Shown: positions 45,636-54,985 of the stretch, piece after piece
How positions within the stretch are numbered: the first letter of the stretch is position 1
Layout of the letters: the number at the start of each line of letters is the position of its first letter
Source of the DNA: Pseudomonadota bacterium
GTDB taxonomy: Bacteria > Pseudomonadota > Gammaproteobacteria > Burkholderiales > Chitinibacteraceae
Assembly (NCBI GenBank): GCA_018261735.1
Contig: JAGTRM010000020.1
Span: 1-64,000 of the forward strand
Reading direction: 5' to 3'
DNA length: 64,000 nt
Position numbers and translations under genes: made by a program
Notes under the pieces: generated by a model
Told to the model about the DNA's origin: nothing
Databases searched by the model: none
The model's input: only the letters and a program-made list of their open reading frames with translations

Positions 45636-46268
45636 GTGAAAGAGCACTGGTTGATGGGCCTCGGCGGCGCGGTGCTGCTGGCGCTCGTGTTATCCGGCAT
45701 TGCCCCGTATGACCGGCTGACCTGGCTGCTGGAAGTGGCGCCGGTGCTGATCGCCGCGCCGGTCTTGCTGGCCACATATCGCCGTTTTCCTCTGACCACG
45801 CTGCTCTATCTCCTGATTGCCGTGCATGCACTGGTGCTGATCGGCGGCGGCGCCTACACCTACGCGCGCGTCCCTGCTGGGTTCTGGGTGCAGGATCTGT
45901 TCGATCTTGGCCGCAATCCTTACGACAAGCTCGGGCATTTCATGCAGGGCCTGGTGCCGGCGCTGGTGGCGCGCGAAATTCTGCTGCGCCGGGGCTATCT
46001 CGCGAGCCGGGCCATGGCGGGGTTTCTGGCGCTGTGCGTGGCAATGGCGATCAGTGCTTGTTATGAACTGATCGAATGGTGGGCGGCGCTGATCATGGGG
46101 CAGGGTGCGGACGAGTTTCTCGGCACGCAGGGCGATCAATGGGATACGCAATCGGATATGTTCCTGGCGCTACTCGGCGCGAGTTTTGCGTTGGCTTTTC
46201 TGGCGCGCTGGCAGGATCGCCAGATCAAAAAGCTGGATTTGCACAACGCTTTACTCTTTTCGGCGTGA
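45636..46268 (+). CDS. DUF2238 (YjdF-like) membrane protein
   Basis: A protein of about 210 residues starting at GTG 45636, with AGGAGG eight bases upstream. Six hydrophobic segments alternate with conserved polar patches, including NPYDKLGHFMQGLVPALVAREI and the acidic DEFLGTQGDQWDTQSDM, which match the DUF2238/YjdF family. No function is established; the conserved His and Asp residues between helices suggest metal or ligand binding. It may be cotranscribed with the GFA gene. Confidence 0.88.
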   Translation: MKEHWLMGLGGAVLLALVLSGIAPYDRLTWLLEVAPVLIAAPVLLATYRRFPLTTLLYLLIAVHALVLIGGGAYTYARVPAGFWVQDLFDLGRNPYDKLGHFMQGLVPALVAREILLRRGYLASRAMAGFLALCVAMAISACYELIEWWAALIMGQGADEFLGTQGDQWDTQSDMFLALLGASFALAFLARWQDRQIKKLDLHNALLFSA

Positions 46269-46374
46269 TGGGCTTGTGGTTCAGTGCAGGCGGATGTTGA
46301 TCTTTTCCGAGGGGAATGTTTCGACTGGCGCAATGCACCACATCGCTGTATTGCAAATCCGCCGTCCAGAAACG

Positions 46375-46397
46375 AAAACCCCGCCGTCCGGCGGGGC
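46375..46397 (-). terminator. Rho-independent terminator of tctCBA
   Basis: CCCCGCCG pairs with CGGCGGGG across a very short loop, followed on the minus strand by TTTTCGTTT. It lies nine bases past the tctA stop. Confidence 0.82.
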
Positions 46398-46405
46398 TAA
46401 CCTTA

Positions 46406-47932
46406 TTATGCCGATGCCCCTTCCGCAGCAATCAGCTTGGCTTCGGTCAGGCGCCTTTCGATGCGCTTGTGGTTCCAAACTGAAGCGGCCAGGAAAGCTA
46501 CCGCCAGCACCATCAGGCCCACGGCGATCGGGCGGCTGAACAGGATATGCCAATCGCCCCCGGACACAACCATGGAGCGGCGCAGGTTGGATTCGGCCAT
46601 CGGTCCCAAAATCAACGCCAGCAGGATCGGCGATAGCGGATAGTGGTAGCGCTGCATGATGTAACCCACCACGCCGAAACCTATGGTCAGGTATACATCG
46701 AACACGTTCTGGCGCATGGCGTAAGAGCCCACCAGCGACAGCACGAAAATGATCGGAATCAGGATTTCCTTCTGGATGCCGATGACCTTGGCAAAGAAGC
46801 GCACGCCCACTGCACCGACAATCAACATCGCCACGTTGGCCACAATCATTGACGCGAATACGTTGTACACCACATCCAGATGTTCCTTGTAGAGCAGCGG
46901 ACCGGGTTGCAGGCCCTGGATGATGAATGCGCCCAATAGCACCGCAGTCACCGCATCGCCCGGGACGCCCAGAGACAAGAGCGGAATCATCGCGCCGCCG
47001 GAACAGGCGTTATTGGCCGATTCGGTGGCGGCCACGCCCTCGATCAGGCCTGTACCGAACTTTTCCGGATGTTTGGATGAGCGCTTGGCCTCGGCATAGG
47101 AAACGAAAGCGGCAATATCACCACCCGCGCCCGGAATTGCCCCAACGATAGTACCGATCAGGCTGGATTTGCCAATGTTGTTCGCCGATGTTTTGATATC
47201 CGCCCAGCTCGGCAGAAACTGGCCGATCCTGGCTTGTATCTTCTCGGTCACGCCCATTTTTTCGATATTGGAGAATAGTTCGGCCACGGCAAAAAGACCG
47301 ATCAGGGTCGGAATGAAGGCTGGGCCTTCCATCAGATCCATGCGGCCAAAAACGAAGCGCGGGAAGCCGGAGATCGGGTCCATGCCGATGGTGGAAAGCA
47401 GCAGGCCGAAGAAGCCGGACATGATGCCCTTGATGATCGATGTGCCGGAAATCGAAATGATCACCGACAACCCAAACAGCGCCAGTGCAAAATATTCCAC
47501 ATAGCTGAACTCCAGCGCCACGCCGGCTACAAACGGCGAAAGGAAGGTCATGATCAGCGCGCCGATCATGCCGCCGCTGAACGAGGCGAACAGGGCCATT
47601 GCCAGTGCACGACCTGCTTCGCCGCGTTGGCCCATCGGGTAACCTTCCAGTACCGTCGCCGCCGCGGCAGGCGTACCCGGTGTGCGGATCAGGATCGCGG
47701 AAATCGAGCCGCCATACATGCCGCCGCAATAGATGCCCAAGAGCATTGCCAGGCTTTCAACCGGAGGTCGACCAAAGGTAAACGGCACCAGCAGTGCCAC
47801 ACCCATCGTGGCGGTCAGCCCCGGCAATGCGCCAATCGTGATGCCCCCGGTCACACCGATAAAGATCGCCAGCAACACATGCCAATCGAGCATGACGTTG
47901 CCAAAACTGTGAAAGAGAAGTCCGAAATCCAT
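46406..47932 (-). CDS. tctA: Tripartite tricarboxylate transporter large permease TctA
   Basis: A 508-residue membrane protein of the TctA family, which forms the large channel subunit of tripartite tricarboxylate transporters. About twelve helices and the typical segments GALPGLTATMGVALLVPFT, AILIRTPGTPAAAATVLEGYP and AIPGAGGDIAAFVSYAEAKR are present. It begins at ATG 47932 (the frame is open upstream) and follows tctB after 31 bases. With TctB and TctC it should take up citrate or another carboxylate. Confidence 0.95.
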   Translation of the reverse strand: MDFGLLFHSFGNVMLDWHVLLAIFIGVTGGITIGALPGLTATMGVALLVPFTFGRPPVESLAMLLGIYCGGMYGGSISAILIRTPGTPAAAATVLEGYPMGQRGEAGRALAMALFASFSGGMIGALIMTFLSPFVAGVALEFSYVEYFALALFGLSVIISISGTSIIKGIMSGFFGLLLSTIGMDPISGFPRFVFGRMDLMEGPAFIPTLIGLFAVAELFSNIEKMGVTEKIQARIGQFLPSWADIKTSANNIGKSSLIGTIVGAIPGAGGDIAAFVSYAEAKRSSKHPEKFGTGLIEGVAATESANNACSGGAMIPLLSLGVPGDAVTAVLLGAFIIQGLQPGPLLYKEHLDVVYNVFASMIVANVAMLIVGAVGVRFFAKVIGIQKEILIPIIFVLSLVGSYAMRQNVFDVYLTIGFGVVGYIMQRYHYPLSPILLALILGPMAESNLRRSMVVSGGDWHILFSRPIAVGLMVLAVAFLAASVWNHKRIERRLTEAKLIAAEGASA

Positions 47933-47963
47933 TTTGTCTTCTTCCAGAAAAGGTGAGCGGCGC

Positions 47964-48428
47964 TCAGAGCAGGCGTTCGAGAATGCCCATCGGCATGGAA
48001 AGCTTGAGCAGCTTGGCAAAGATCAACCAGATGCCGAATGTCGTGGCCAGCGAAACAATGGCGAGCTCCTTGGGTTGGCGCTTGCCAAGGAGCACCATAA
48101 CGCCGGCGACGAGCAGGATGGTGGCCAGCGGGTAGCCTAGCGGCTCGAACAATGCCGTGTAGGCAATGATCGCCAACAGCGAAACCAGTGCGCGCTGGAT
48201 GCCCTTGTCCTTGAGGCTGATGGCCTCGGCTTCACCCTTGGCGCGGCCAATAAAGGCATAGATGATCAGAATCATGCTGAAAATGATCAGTCCGCTGGCC
48301 AGGATATCCGGGAAGAAGCTGGGCCCGATCTTCATGATCAAATCGGGTGGCATTTTCGAGCCTTCAAAAATGACGTATGCGCCCAGTGCAATGCCGGCAC
48401 TACCGCCAATGAAATCTGCAGTCTTCAT
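47964..48428 (-). CDS. tctB: Tripartite tricarboxylate transporter small subunit TctB
   Basis: A 154-residue protein with four hydrophobic segments, the layout of TctB. The N-terminus (IGGSAGIALGAYVIFEGSKM) and the GPSFFPDILASGLIIFSM segment fit the family. It lies between tctC and tctA on the same strand, in the usual gene order. GGGGG precedes the ATG. Sequence conservation in this family is low, so the assignment rests on both topology and context. Confidence 0.92.
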   Translation of the reverse strand: MKTADFIGGSAGIALGAYVIFEGSKMPPDLIMKIGPSFFPDILASGLIIFSMILIIYAFIGRAKGEAEAISLKDKGIQRALVSLLAIIAYTALFEPLGYPLATILLVAGVMVLLGKRQPKELAIVSLATTFGIWLIFAKLLKLSMPMGILERLL

Positions 48429-48535
48429 GATTACCCCCTGAATATCATGTTGTTTTTATGAAAAATCTGGAATGGCTGAGAAAAGAGGCAAGCCGCATTT
48501 GCGTCTTGCCTCTCCCGTTTTGCCGCCAGGCGCGC

Positions 48536-49495
48536 TTACTTCTTGGCCAGACCCAGACCCTTCATCACGGCTTCGACATCCTTGTAGTTCTGTGCAAGGA
48601 ACTTGCTGAAATCATCCGGGCCAAGATAAGCCGGGTTCAGGGAAGTCTTCTTCAGGAATTCCTTGAAATCCGGTGTTTCCATCGCTTTCTTGAATGAGTC
48701 GGCCAGTTTGGCCTTCACGTCAGCGGGTACCCCCTTCGGTAGACCCAGGCCGCGCCAGGTGTGGAAAGCTACATCCACGCCTTGTTCCTTGAAGGTGGAC
48801 ACTGCCGGGAACAGCGCGTCGCGCTCGGTATCCATCACGCCGAGAATCTTCAGGTTGCCCGCTTGTACCTGGCCGCGCACTTCCGGAATCGACACAGCCA
48901 CTGCCTTGAGGTGACCGCCAACCAATGCGGTTACCGCCGGCGCAGCGCCGTCGAACGGTACGTGTTTGACTTGAATGCCGGTTTTGTCAGCCATCAGACC
49001 GGCAGCGATATGCCATACGGAACCCGGCGCCGAATTGCCGATGGTGATTTCGCTCGGGTTCTTCTTGGCGTAATCCACAAATTCTTTCAGCGTGTTGTAC
49101 GGGGCATCCTTCTTCACGGTCAGCGCTGCCGGATCGGCGTTGACGCGCATCAGTGGATCGAAAGCCTTGTAATCGAATGGAATCAGCCCTTGCGGCGGCA
49201 GAGAATTGAGTTCGAATGTGATCATGCCCACGGTATAGCCGTCCGGCCTTGCTGCACGGATCGCATTGTGGCCAATGGCGCCGGCGCCACCGGTTTGGTT
49301 GACCACGGTGATGCTTTGGCCAAGGAATTTCTCGGCTTCCTTGGAAAGTGCACGCAGCAGTACATCGGTGCCGCCGCCCGGGGACCAGGGGCAAATCACG
49401 GTGATCGGTTTTTCCGGGAAAGCGGCCATGGCCGGAGCTGCAAAGACGCCAGTTACCAGAGCTGCAATACCTACAAGCATTGTCCTGCGTTTCAT
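48536..49495 (-). CDS. tctC: Bug family tripartite tricarboxylate transporter binding protein
   Basis: A 319-residue periplasmic binding protein with a signal peptide ending AAPAMA. The family segments FPEKPITVICPWSPGGGTDVLLR, VVNQTGGAGAIGHNAIRAARPDG and GVPADVKAKLADSFKKAMETP are clear. Bug/TctC proteins bind citrate, other carboxylates or amino acids; the ligand here is unknown. It is the first gene of tctCBA, 107 bases before tctB. GAGGAG lies before the ATG. Confidence 0.94.
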   Translation of the reverse strand: MKRRTMLVGIAALVTGVFAAPAMAAFPEKPITVICPWSPGGGTDVLLRALSKEAEKFLGQSITVVNQTGGAGAIGHNAIRAARPDGYTVGMITFELNSLPPQGLIPFDYKAFDPLMRVNADPAALTVKKDAPYNTLKEFVDYAKKNPSEITIGNSAPGSVWHIAAGLMADKTGIQVKHVPFDGAAPAVTALVGGHLKAVAVSIPEVRGQVQAGNLKILGVMDTERDALFPAVSTFKEQGVDVAFHTWRGLGLPKGVPADVKAKLADSFKKAMETPDFKEFLKKTSLNPAYLGPDDFSKFLAQNYKDVEAVMKGLGLAKK

Positions 49496-50106
49496 GGGTC
49501 GAACTCCTCTCTCTTGCTGCTGTTTTCGGGGTGGGGCGCGGCACAGCTAATTGCCGGGATGTGGCCTTACCATGCGCGCACTGCCATGCACTTTAGGAGG
49601 GGGTATTACGTCCGTCAACTACTTGTTGCGGTAATGTTGTCAGGCCAAAGAAATTACATTTCTGGTTTTTGTTGAGGTGTTTGTGAAAATAAGCAAGAGG
49701 AGTAACGAAAGGTTGGTGGTGAATATTTCACAAAATCAACTTGTTATGGCTGTTTTTATCGATTTTTTCCGCAACGGAATGCCGGGTTTTCAAGGGTGGG
49801 TGGACAGGTTATGCCTTGTATAGGGCAAGGTGTAGTAAAAATAGGTCAACTCCATTATCGAGTTCGCTGTACCTGTCTGGCCAAATCGTCAAGCAGCTTG
49901 AATGTAATTGCGGTATGCCTGTAGAGATGGGGTGGCGGTCTGGATCATCCGAAATATCTAGAATCGCGGGCAGACACCGGTTCTGGATGCCGCTATAAAA
50001 ACAGAATCGCTCACAGGCATGGCGGTTCATTCGGCGCAATTCGCTCCGGCGTGAGCAAACACCAGTCTATCCTGTTAAATCTGTTGCTGTGCATGAGGAG
50101 AAACCG
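49496..50106. other. Gene-poor AT-rich intergenic region
   Basis: About 611 bases between divergent genes, so it carries the tctC promoter on its left and the PQQ dehydrogenase promoter on its right. The section 49600-49900 is clearly richer in A and T than the flanks. Small open frames exist on both strands (for example 49741-49998), but they lack an RBS and family resemblance. No RNA gene or repeat was recognised. Confidence 0.5.
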
Positions 50107-51261
50107 ATGAAGCCACCAATCAGGAACGCCTTGCTGGTCATGGCCGGTGCCTGCAGCAGTGCCGGTTTTGCGAGCGCAGCCGGCGCGATCCCGTGCACTG
50201 CGGTGCCGGTTGCCGTGCCATCGCCCCCTTTGCAGGTTCAAACGGTTGCCAGTGGTCTCGCCAATCCCTGGGGGCTGGTTTTCCTGCCGAATGGCCGCAT
50301 GCTGGTGACCGAGCGCGCTGGCCGCCTGCGCCTGATCGATGCCAATGGGCAGATTTCGCCGCCGATATCCGGTGTGCCGGCCGTGCATGGCAGCGGTCAG
50401 GGCGGTTTGCTGGATATCGCGCTGGCGCCGGATTTTGCCGATAGCCGGCTGGTCTATCTGAGCTACTCCGAGCCCGGCCCGGGAAGAACCTCCGGCACGG
50501 CGGTATTGCGCGCCGTGCTCGACGTCGACAAGCTGGCCCTGTCGAACAGTGCGGTGATCTTCCGCCAGAAGCCCAAAGTCACGGGCGACGGTCATTATGG
50601 TTCCCGGCTGGTTTTTGCCCGCGATGGCGCACTGTTCGTCACGGTGGGCGAGCGCCAGCAGTTCTCTCCCGCGCAGGATCTGGGTCAGCACCATGGCAAG
50701 GTGGTCCGCATCCTGCCCTCGGGCGCGGTTCCGCCCGACAATCCGTTTGTGAAAACGCCCGGCGCCCAACCTGAAATCTGGAGCCTGGGTCACCGTAATC
50801 CGCAGGGCGCGGCGCTGAATCCGGCCAGTGGCGAGTTGTGGATCAGCGAGCACGGCGCGATGGGCGGGGACGAGATCAATATTGCGCAGGCTGGCAGGAA
50901 TTACGGCTGGCCAATCATCAGCTACGGGCGCCATTACGGCGGCGGGAAAATAGGCGAAGGCACGGAGAAACCGGGGCTGGAGCAGCCGCGCTGTTATTGG
51001 GACCCCAGCATCGCGCCGGGCAATATCGCCTTTTACACCGGTAACCGGGTTGCGCAATGGCGGGGGAATCTCTTTGTCACGGCGTTGAAGGACCAGTCGC
51101 TGGTCCGCCTGACCCTCGATGGAGCGCGGATCAGTGGTTACGAAAAGCTGCTGCCCGATCTTGATAAACGGCTGCGTGATGTGCGCCAGGGGCCGGATGG
51201 CTGGCTCTATCTGCTGACCGATTCCAGCCGGGGTGAGGTGCTGCGCGTTCAGCTGCGCTGA
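50107..51261 (+). CDS. PQQ-dependent sugar dehydrogenase (YliI/Asd-type)
   Basis: A 384-residue exported quinoprotein with a six-bladed beta-propeller. The signal peptide (ALLVMAGACSSAGFASA) is followed by LANPWGLVFLPNGRMLVTERAGRL, GGLLDIALAPDF and the PQQ-site regions LGHRNPQGAAL and ISEHGAMGGDEIN. It oxidises aldose sugars in the periplasm with PQQ, passing electrons to the respiratory chain. No PQQ biosynthesis genes are in the window. GAGGAG six bases before ATG 50107 sets the start. Confidence 0.92.
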   Translation: MKPPIRNALLVMAGACSSAGFASAAGAIPCTAVPVAVPSPPLQVQTVASGLANPWGLVFLPNGRMLVTERAGRLRLIDANGQISPPISGVPAVHGSGQGGLLDIALAPDFADSRLVYLSYSEPGPGRTSGTAVLRAVLDVDKLALSNSAVIFRQKPKVTGDGHYGSRLVFARDGALFVTVGERQQFSPAQDLGQHHGKVVRILPSGAVPPDNPFVKTPGAQPEIWSLGHRNPQGAALNPASGELWISEHGAMGGDEINIAQAGRNYGWPIISYGRHYGGGKIGEGTEKPGLEQPRCYWDPSIAPGNIAFYTGNRVAQWRGNLFVTALKDQSLVRLTLDGARISGYEKLLPDLDKRLRDVRQGPDGWLYLLTDSSRGEVLRVQLR

Positions 51262-51299
51262 ACCGGCCAAGCCTGTTCAGGCGCGGTCTCTAAACCAAA

Positions 51300-52550
51300 T
51301 CAGCCGAACTTGCGTTTGGCATCCAGTGCCAGACCAATGCCGATGCTGCCGAACAGGTCGCCCTCGACATGGCGCGCCGCGTGCAGATGCCCGGCCAGCC
51401 GCGCGCGCAGCAGCGGCACGCCGCTGGCACCGCCGGTAAAGAACACGGTATCGACCTGCCCGGCGGCGACACCGGCCTGCAGCAAGACTTCGTCGAGCGT
51501 GGTCTCGATTTTTTGCACCAGCGGGCCAATCGCGGCATCGAATTCGCCGCGCGAGATCGGATGGCTCAGGTCGGGCGCAAGCTGGTCCAGATCGAGCCGG
51601 GTTTCTTCACTGGCCGAGAGGGCGATCTTGGCTTCTTCCACCTGCAGGGCCAGCCAGTGGCCGGCGCGCAGGTTGATCAGGCGGATCAGCCGGTCGATCT
51701 TGTCGCGCTCGCACGCGCTGCGGTAGAGATCCTGCAGGCCCGGCAACACGCCGCGCGCATAGGCAAAGTTGATCGTGTGCCAGGTGGCCAGGTTGAAATA
51801 GTAGCTGGAAGGCATCTCGGCGCCGCTGGCGAGTAGCGTCTTGTAGCCGAGCTGCGGCATCACGGCGGCCAAGCTCAGCGCGCGGTCGAAATCGGTGCCG
51901 CCGATATGCACGCCGCCGTTGGCCAGGATGTCGTCGCGCCGTTCGATCCGGCGAGCGCGCTCGGGCGAGAGCCGCACCAGCGAGAAATCGGACGTGCCGC
52001 CGCCGATGTCGACGATCAGCACCAGTTCTTCGCGCTGCAGTGTAGCTTCGTAATCGAACGCTGCGGCAATCGGCTCGAACTGGAATTCGATCTCGCGGAA
52101 ACCGACCGCACGGGCGATCTGGGCCAGCGTATCCTGCGCCAGTTGGTCGGCGACCGGGTCGTCATCGACAAAATGCACCGGGCGGCCGAGCACCGCCTGC
52201 TCGAACGTCCGTCCGGCAATGGCTTCAGCGCGGGTTTTCAGCTCGCCGATAAACTGGACCAGGAGCTCGCGAAACGGCAGTGCGCGCCCCTGCACCTCGG
52301 TCTTGCCGTCGATCAGCCCGGTGCCGAGAATGCTTTTCAGTGCCCGCATCAGGCGGCCTTCATAACCTTCCAGGTATTCGGCCAGCGCCTGCCGGCCAAA
52401 ACGGGTGTGATCCTCGTCGGCATTGAAAAACACGACCGAAGGCAGCGTGGGCTTGCCGTCTTCCAGCGGCAACAGGCGTGCCTTGCCCTGTTCGACGATG
52501 CCGAGAGTGGAATTGGAGGTGCCGAAGTCGAGGCCGCAGGCGTGGGGCAT
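51300..52550 (-). CDS. Hsp70 family protein (YegD-like)
   Basis: A 416-residue protein made only of the actin/Hsp70 ATPase fold: ACGLDFGTSNSTLGIV at the N-terminus, LVLIVDIGGGTSDFSLVRL in the middle and VFFTGGASGVPLLRARL at the end. It lacks the substrate-binding domain of DnaK, as in YegD, a conserved but poorly understood chaperone-like ATPase. ATG 52550 begins the fold exactly; the longer frame upstream is atypical. It is apparently a single gene, 70 bases after the PfpI-like gene. Confidence 0.92.
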   Translation of the reverse strand: MPHACGLDFGTSNSTLGIVEQGKARLLPLEDGKPTLPSVVFFNADEDHTRFGRQALAEYLEGYEGRLMRALKSILGTGLIDGKTEVQGRALPFRELLVQFIGELKTRAEAIAGRTFEQAVLGRPVHFVDDDPVADQLAQDTLAQIARAVGFREIEFQFEPIAAAFDYEATLQREELVLIVDIGGGTSDFSLVRLSPERARRIERRDDILANGGVHIGGTDFDRALSLAAVMPQLGYKTLLASGAEMPSSYYFNLATWHTINFAYARGVLPGLQDLYRSACERDKIDRLIRLINLRAGHWLALQVEEAKIALSASEETRLDLDQLAPDLSHPISRGEFDAAIGPLVQKIETTLDEVLLQAGVAAGQVDTVFFTGGASGVPLLRARLAGHLHAARHVEGDLFGSIGIGLALDAKRKFG

Positions 52551-52620
52551 GAAAGGTCCGGAAACGCGAAAAAAGGGCGGGATTTTACTGCAAGAGGAGG
52601 GTGGTGTCTGCCGCCAATTG

Positions 52621-53226
52621 TCAGCGGGCGGATTGGCCGGGGCCGCGCACACGCCAGTCATACTCCATGTAGCGAGCAGTTTTCTCTGCCACCTCGATGC
52701 CACACAACTGGCTGACCACGTAGAGCGAGAGATCGATGCCGGCGGAGATACCGGCCGAGGTCAGGATCTGGCCGTTGTCGGTAAAGCGCACGTCGTCGAG
52801 GCAGATCGCGCCTGGCGCGTAGTCGGGCATTTCCGGCAGTACTTCGTGGTGCGTGGTGATGGTGAGCCCGTCGAGCAGATCGGCGCTAGCGAGGATGCGC
52901 GCGCCACTGCATACGCTCAGCACTTTTTCGGCGGCATAGGCCTGATCGCGCACCCAGCCCACCGTGACCTCGTCGCGCATCACCGCACGGCTGCCTGCGC
53001 CGCCGGGGATGATCAGCAAATCGGCTTGCGGTGCGTCGGCCAATGCCAGATCGGGGTTGACCGAAAGGCCGTTCACGGCGCGGACCGAGCGCAGTTCGCG
53101 TGCCACGGTTTTCACCTCAAACAGCGTGTGGGCATGCAATTCGGAAGCCACGGCAAACACTTCGAAAGGCCCGGCGAAGTCGAGCACTTCCACGTCGTCG
53201 AACAGCAGGATCAATACGGTTCGCAT
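52621..53226 (-). CDS. DJ-1/PfpI family protein
   Basis: A 201-residue class I glutamine amidotransferase-like protein of the DJ-1/PfpI superfamily. The nucleophile elbow carries Cys106 in VLSVCSGARILA, with Glu22 in AGPFEVFAVA as its likely partner. The TSAGISAGIDLSLYVV segment matches the group related to the sensor domains of GlxA-type regulators and to isonitrile hydratase. Its role is unknown. Its ATG overlaps the amiC stop (TGATG), so it belongs to the tsaE-amiC operon. Confidence 0.9.
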   Translation of the reverse strand: MRTVLILLFDDVEVLDFAGPFEVFAVASELHAHTLFEVKTVARELRSVRAVNGLSVNPDLALADAPQADLLIIPGGAGSRAVMRDEVTVGWVRDQAYAAEKVLSVCSGARILASADLLDGLTITTHHEVLPEMPDYAPGAICLDDVRFTDNGQILTSAGISAGIDLSLYVVSQLCGIEVAEKTARYMEYDWRVRGPGQSAR

Positions 53227-54533
53227 CAACGCATCGCAATCTTGGTGCCGGCGGCGGCCGGATGTTTGCCGAGATACTTGCGGATACCCTTCATCAATGC
53301 CTGCGCCATCTTTTGCTGATAATCCTCGTCGAGCAGCTTCTTTTCTTCCTGCGGATTGGAGATGAATGCGGTTTCCACCAGGATCGAGGGAATGTCCGGC
53401 GCTTTCAGTACGGCAAAGCCGGCCTGTTCGACGTTGTTCTTGTGCAGGCGGTTGATGCCGCCCAGTTCAGCCAGCATGCTCTTGGCGAGCTTCAGGCTAT
53501 CGCTGATCGTCGCGGTCTGTGTCAGGTCCATCAGGGTATGCGCGAGGTACTTATCCTTGGTGTCGAATTTCACACCGCCGATCAAGTCTGCCTTGTTCTG
53601 ATTGTCGGCCAGCCACTTCGCCGTGGTCGAGGATGCGCCTTTTTCAGACAGCGCGAAAACCGACGAACCGCTGGCATCGGGGCGGACAAAAGCATCGGCA
53701 TGGATCGAGACGAATAGGTCGGCCTTGACCGCGCGCGCCTTGCGCACGCGCATGCCGAGCGGCACGAAGTAATCGCCGTCGCGGGTCATGACCACGCGCA
53801 CGTTCGGATCCTGCTCGAGTTCCTGTTTCAGGCGGCGGGCGATCGCCAGTACCACATTCTTTTCGTAGCTGCCGCTGGCGCCGATTGCGCCGGGGTCTTC
53901 GCCGCCGTGGCCGGGATCGAGCACGATCGTGGTCAGGCGGTCGATCTTGAGTTTGCTGCGATCGGTGCTTTCTTCCGGCACCACCGGTTTGCTCTCGACC
54001 GGCTTGCCCGGGCCGGGGTGCTCCAGGGGGCTGAGCGCAGATTCCTTGTCGCCAAGGAACGCCAACAACGGATCGGCCTGGCCGTCCGGGTAGAGGTCGA
54101 TTACCAGCCGGTGCTTGTATTCGCCCACCGGTGGCAGGGTGAACACCTGCGGCGAGACGACGGATTTCAGATCCAGCACCAACCGCACCACACCAGGTTT
54201 GTTGCGCGCGGCGCGCAGCGCCTGGATGAACGGATCGTCGCTGCCAACCTTGGTGGCGAGGCTTTGCAGTTCGTTGTTGAGGTCGACGCCTTCCATGTCG
54301 ACCACCAGCCGTTCCGGGTTTTTCAGCGTGAACTGGCTGAAAGTGAGTGGAACCGTGGATTCAATGGTCACGCGGGTATAGGCCTGCGCTGGCCAGACGC
54401 GCACGGCGACCACGCTGGCAGCAGGGGCGGCCAAGGCTGTGGGGACAACGCCCAGGAACAGCGAGGCGACCGCGGCGCCCAAGAGCTGGCGGCGGTTCAG
54501 ATCGGGGGCAGATTGTCGAGGTTGCGCAGACAT
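53226..54533 (-). CDS. amiC: N-acetylmuramoyl-L-alanine amidase AmiC
   Basis: A 435-residue periplasmic amidase that cleaves peptide stems from murein at division. It has a twin-arginine-type signal (NRRQLLGAA...), an AMIN domain (about 40-140) for septal targeting, a Pro-rich linker and an Amidase_3 catalytic domain (about 200-425). Zinc ligands lie in DPGHGGEDPGA and SIHADAF, and the catalytic glutamate in LVETAFISN. It overlaps tsaE by 37 bases and the PfpI gene by one. Confidence 0.95.
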   Translation of the reverse strand: MSAQPRQSAPDLNRRQLLGAAVASLFLGVVPTALAAPAASVVAVRVWPAQAYTRVTIESTVPLTFSQFTLKNPERLVVDMEGVDLNNELQSLATKVGSDDPFIQALRAARNKPGVVRLVLDLKSVVSPQVFTLPPVGEYKHRLVIDLYPDGQADPLLAFLGDKESALSPLEHPGPGKPVESKPVVPEESTDRSKLKIDRLTTIVLDPGHGGEDPGAIGASGSYEKNVVLAIARRLKQELEQDPNVRVVMTRDGDYFVPLGMRVRKARAVKADLFVSIHADAFVRPDASGSSVFALSEKGASSTTAKWLADNQNKADLIGGVKFDTKDKYLAHTLMDLTQTATISDSLKLAKSMLAELGGINRLHKNNVEQAGFAVLKAPDIPSILVETAFISNPQEEKKLLDEDYQQKMAQALMKGIRKYLGKHPAAAGTKIAMR

Positions 54534-54985
54534 GAGTTGCCCAGTTCGCTATGCGGTTCAATGCGGAGCCGGCGGCCACTGCCTTCCGGGGAGAGGAAAA
54601 CAATCCAGTCAGGCGGGGGCAGAAAGCCTTCAGCTTTGTCGGCCCATTCGATCAGACAAACCGAGTGCGGATTGAAATAATCCCGAAAGCCGGCGTCTTC
54701 CCATTCGAGTGGATCGTTAAATCTATACAAATCAAAGTGATATAAGTATAAGCTCGAAACTGTATAAGATTCAACCAGCGTGTAGGTGGGGCTTTTCACG
54801 CGCCCGGCAAAACCCAGGCCGCGCAAGATGCCGCGTGTCAGCGTGGTCTTGCCCGCGCCCAGGTCGCCTTCCAGGTAGATCGTCATGCCGGGACGCAGGG
54901 CTTGCGCCAAGGCGGCACCCAGTTGCAGGGTGGCCGGCTCGTCCGGCAGGAAGAAACTGAAGGCGGTATGATCCGGCGTATGCAT
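54497..54985 (-). CDS. tsaE: tRNA t6A biosynthesis ATPase TsaE
   Basis: A 162-residue P-loop ATPase with Walker A GDLGAGKTTLTRG (about 40-52), the family block VKSPTYTLVESY and the Walker-B-like HFDLYR. TsaE works with TsaB and TsaD to form N6-threonylcarbamoyladenosine on ANN-decoding tRNAs. Its ATG (54985-54983) is the complement half of the palindrome ATGCAT that also starts queG. It is the first gene of the tsaE-amiC-PfpI row. Confidence 0.95.
   Translation of the reverse strand: MHTPDHTAFSFFLPDEPATLQLGAALAQALRPGMTIYLEGDLGAGKTTLTRGILRGLGFAGRVKSPTYTLVESYTVSSLYLYHFDLYRFNDPLEWEDAGFRDYFNPHSVCLIEWADKAEGFLPPPDWIVFLSPEGSGRRLRIEPHSELGNSCLRNLDNLPPI

Noticed and set aside
49741-50039. Two small open frames on opposite strands in the AT-rich gap
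   Set aside because: Both lack RBS, membrane or domain features; they overlap each other and look random.
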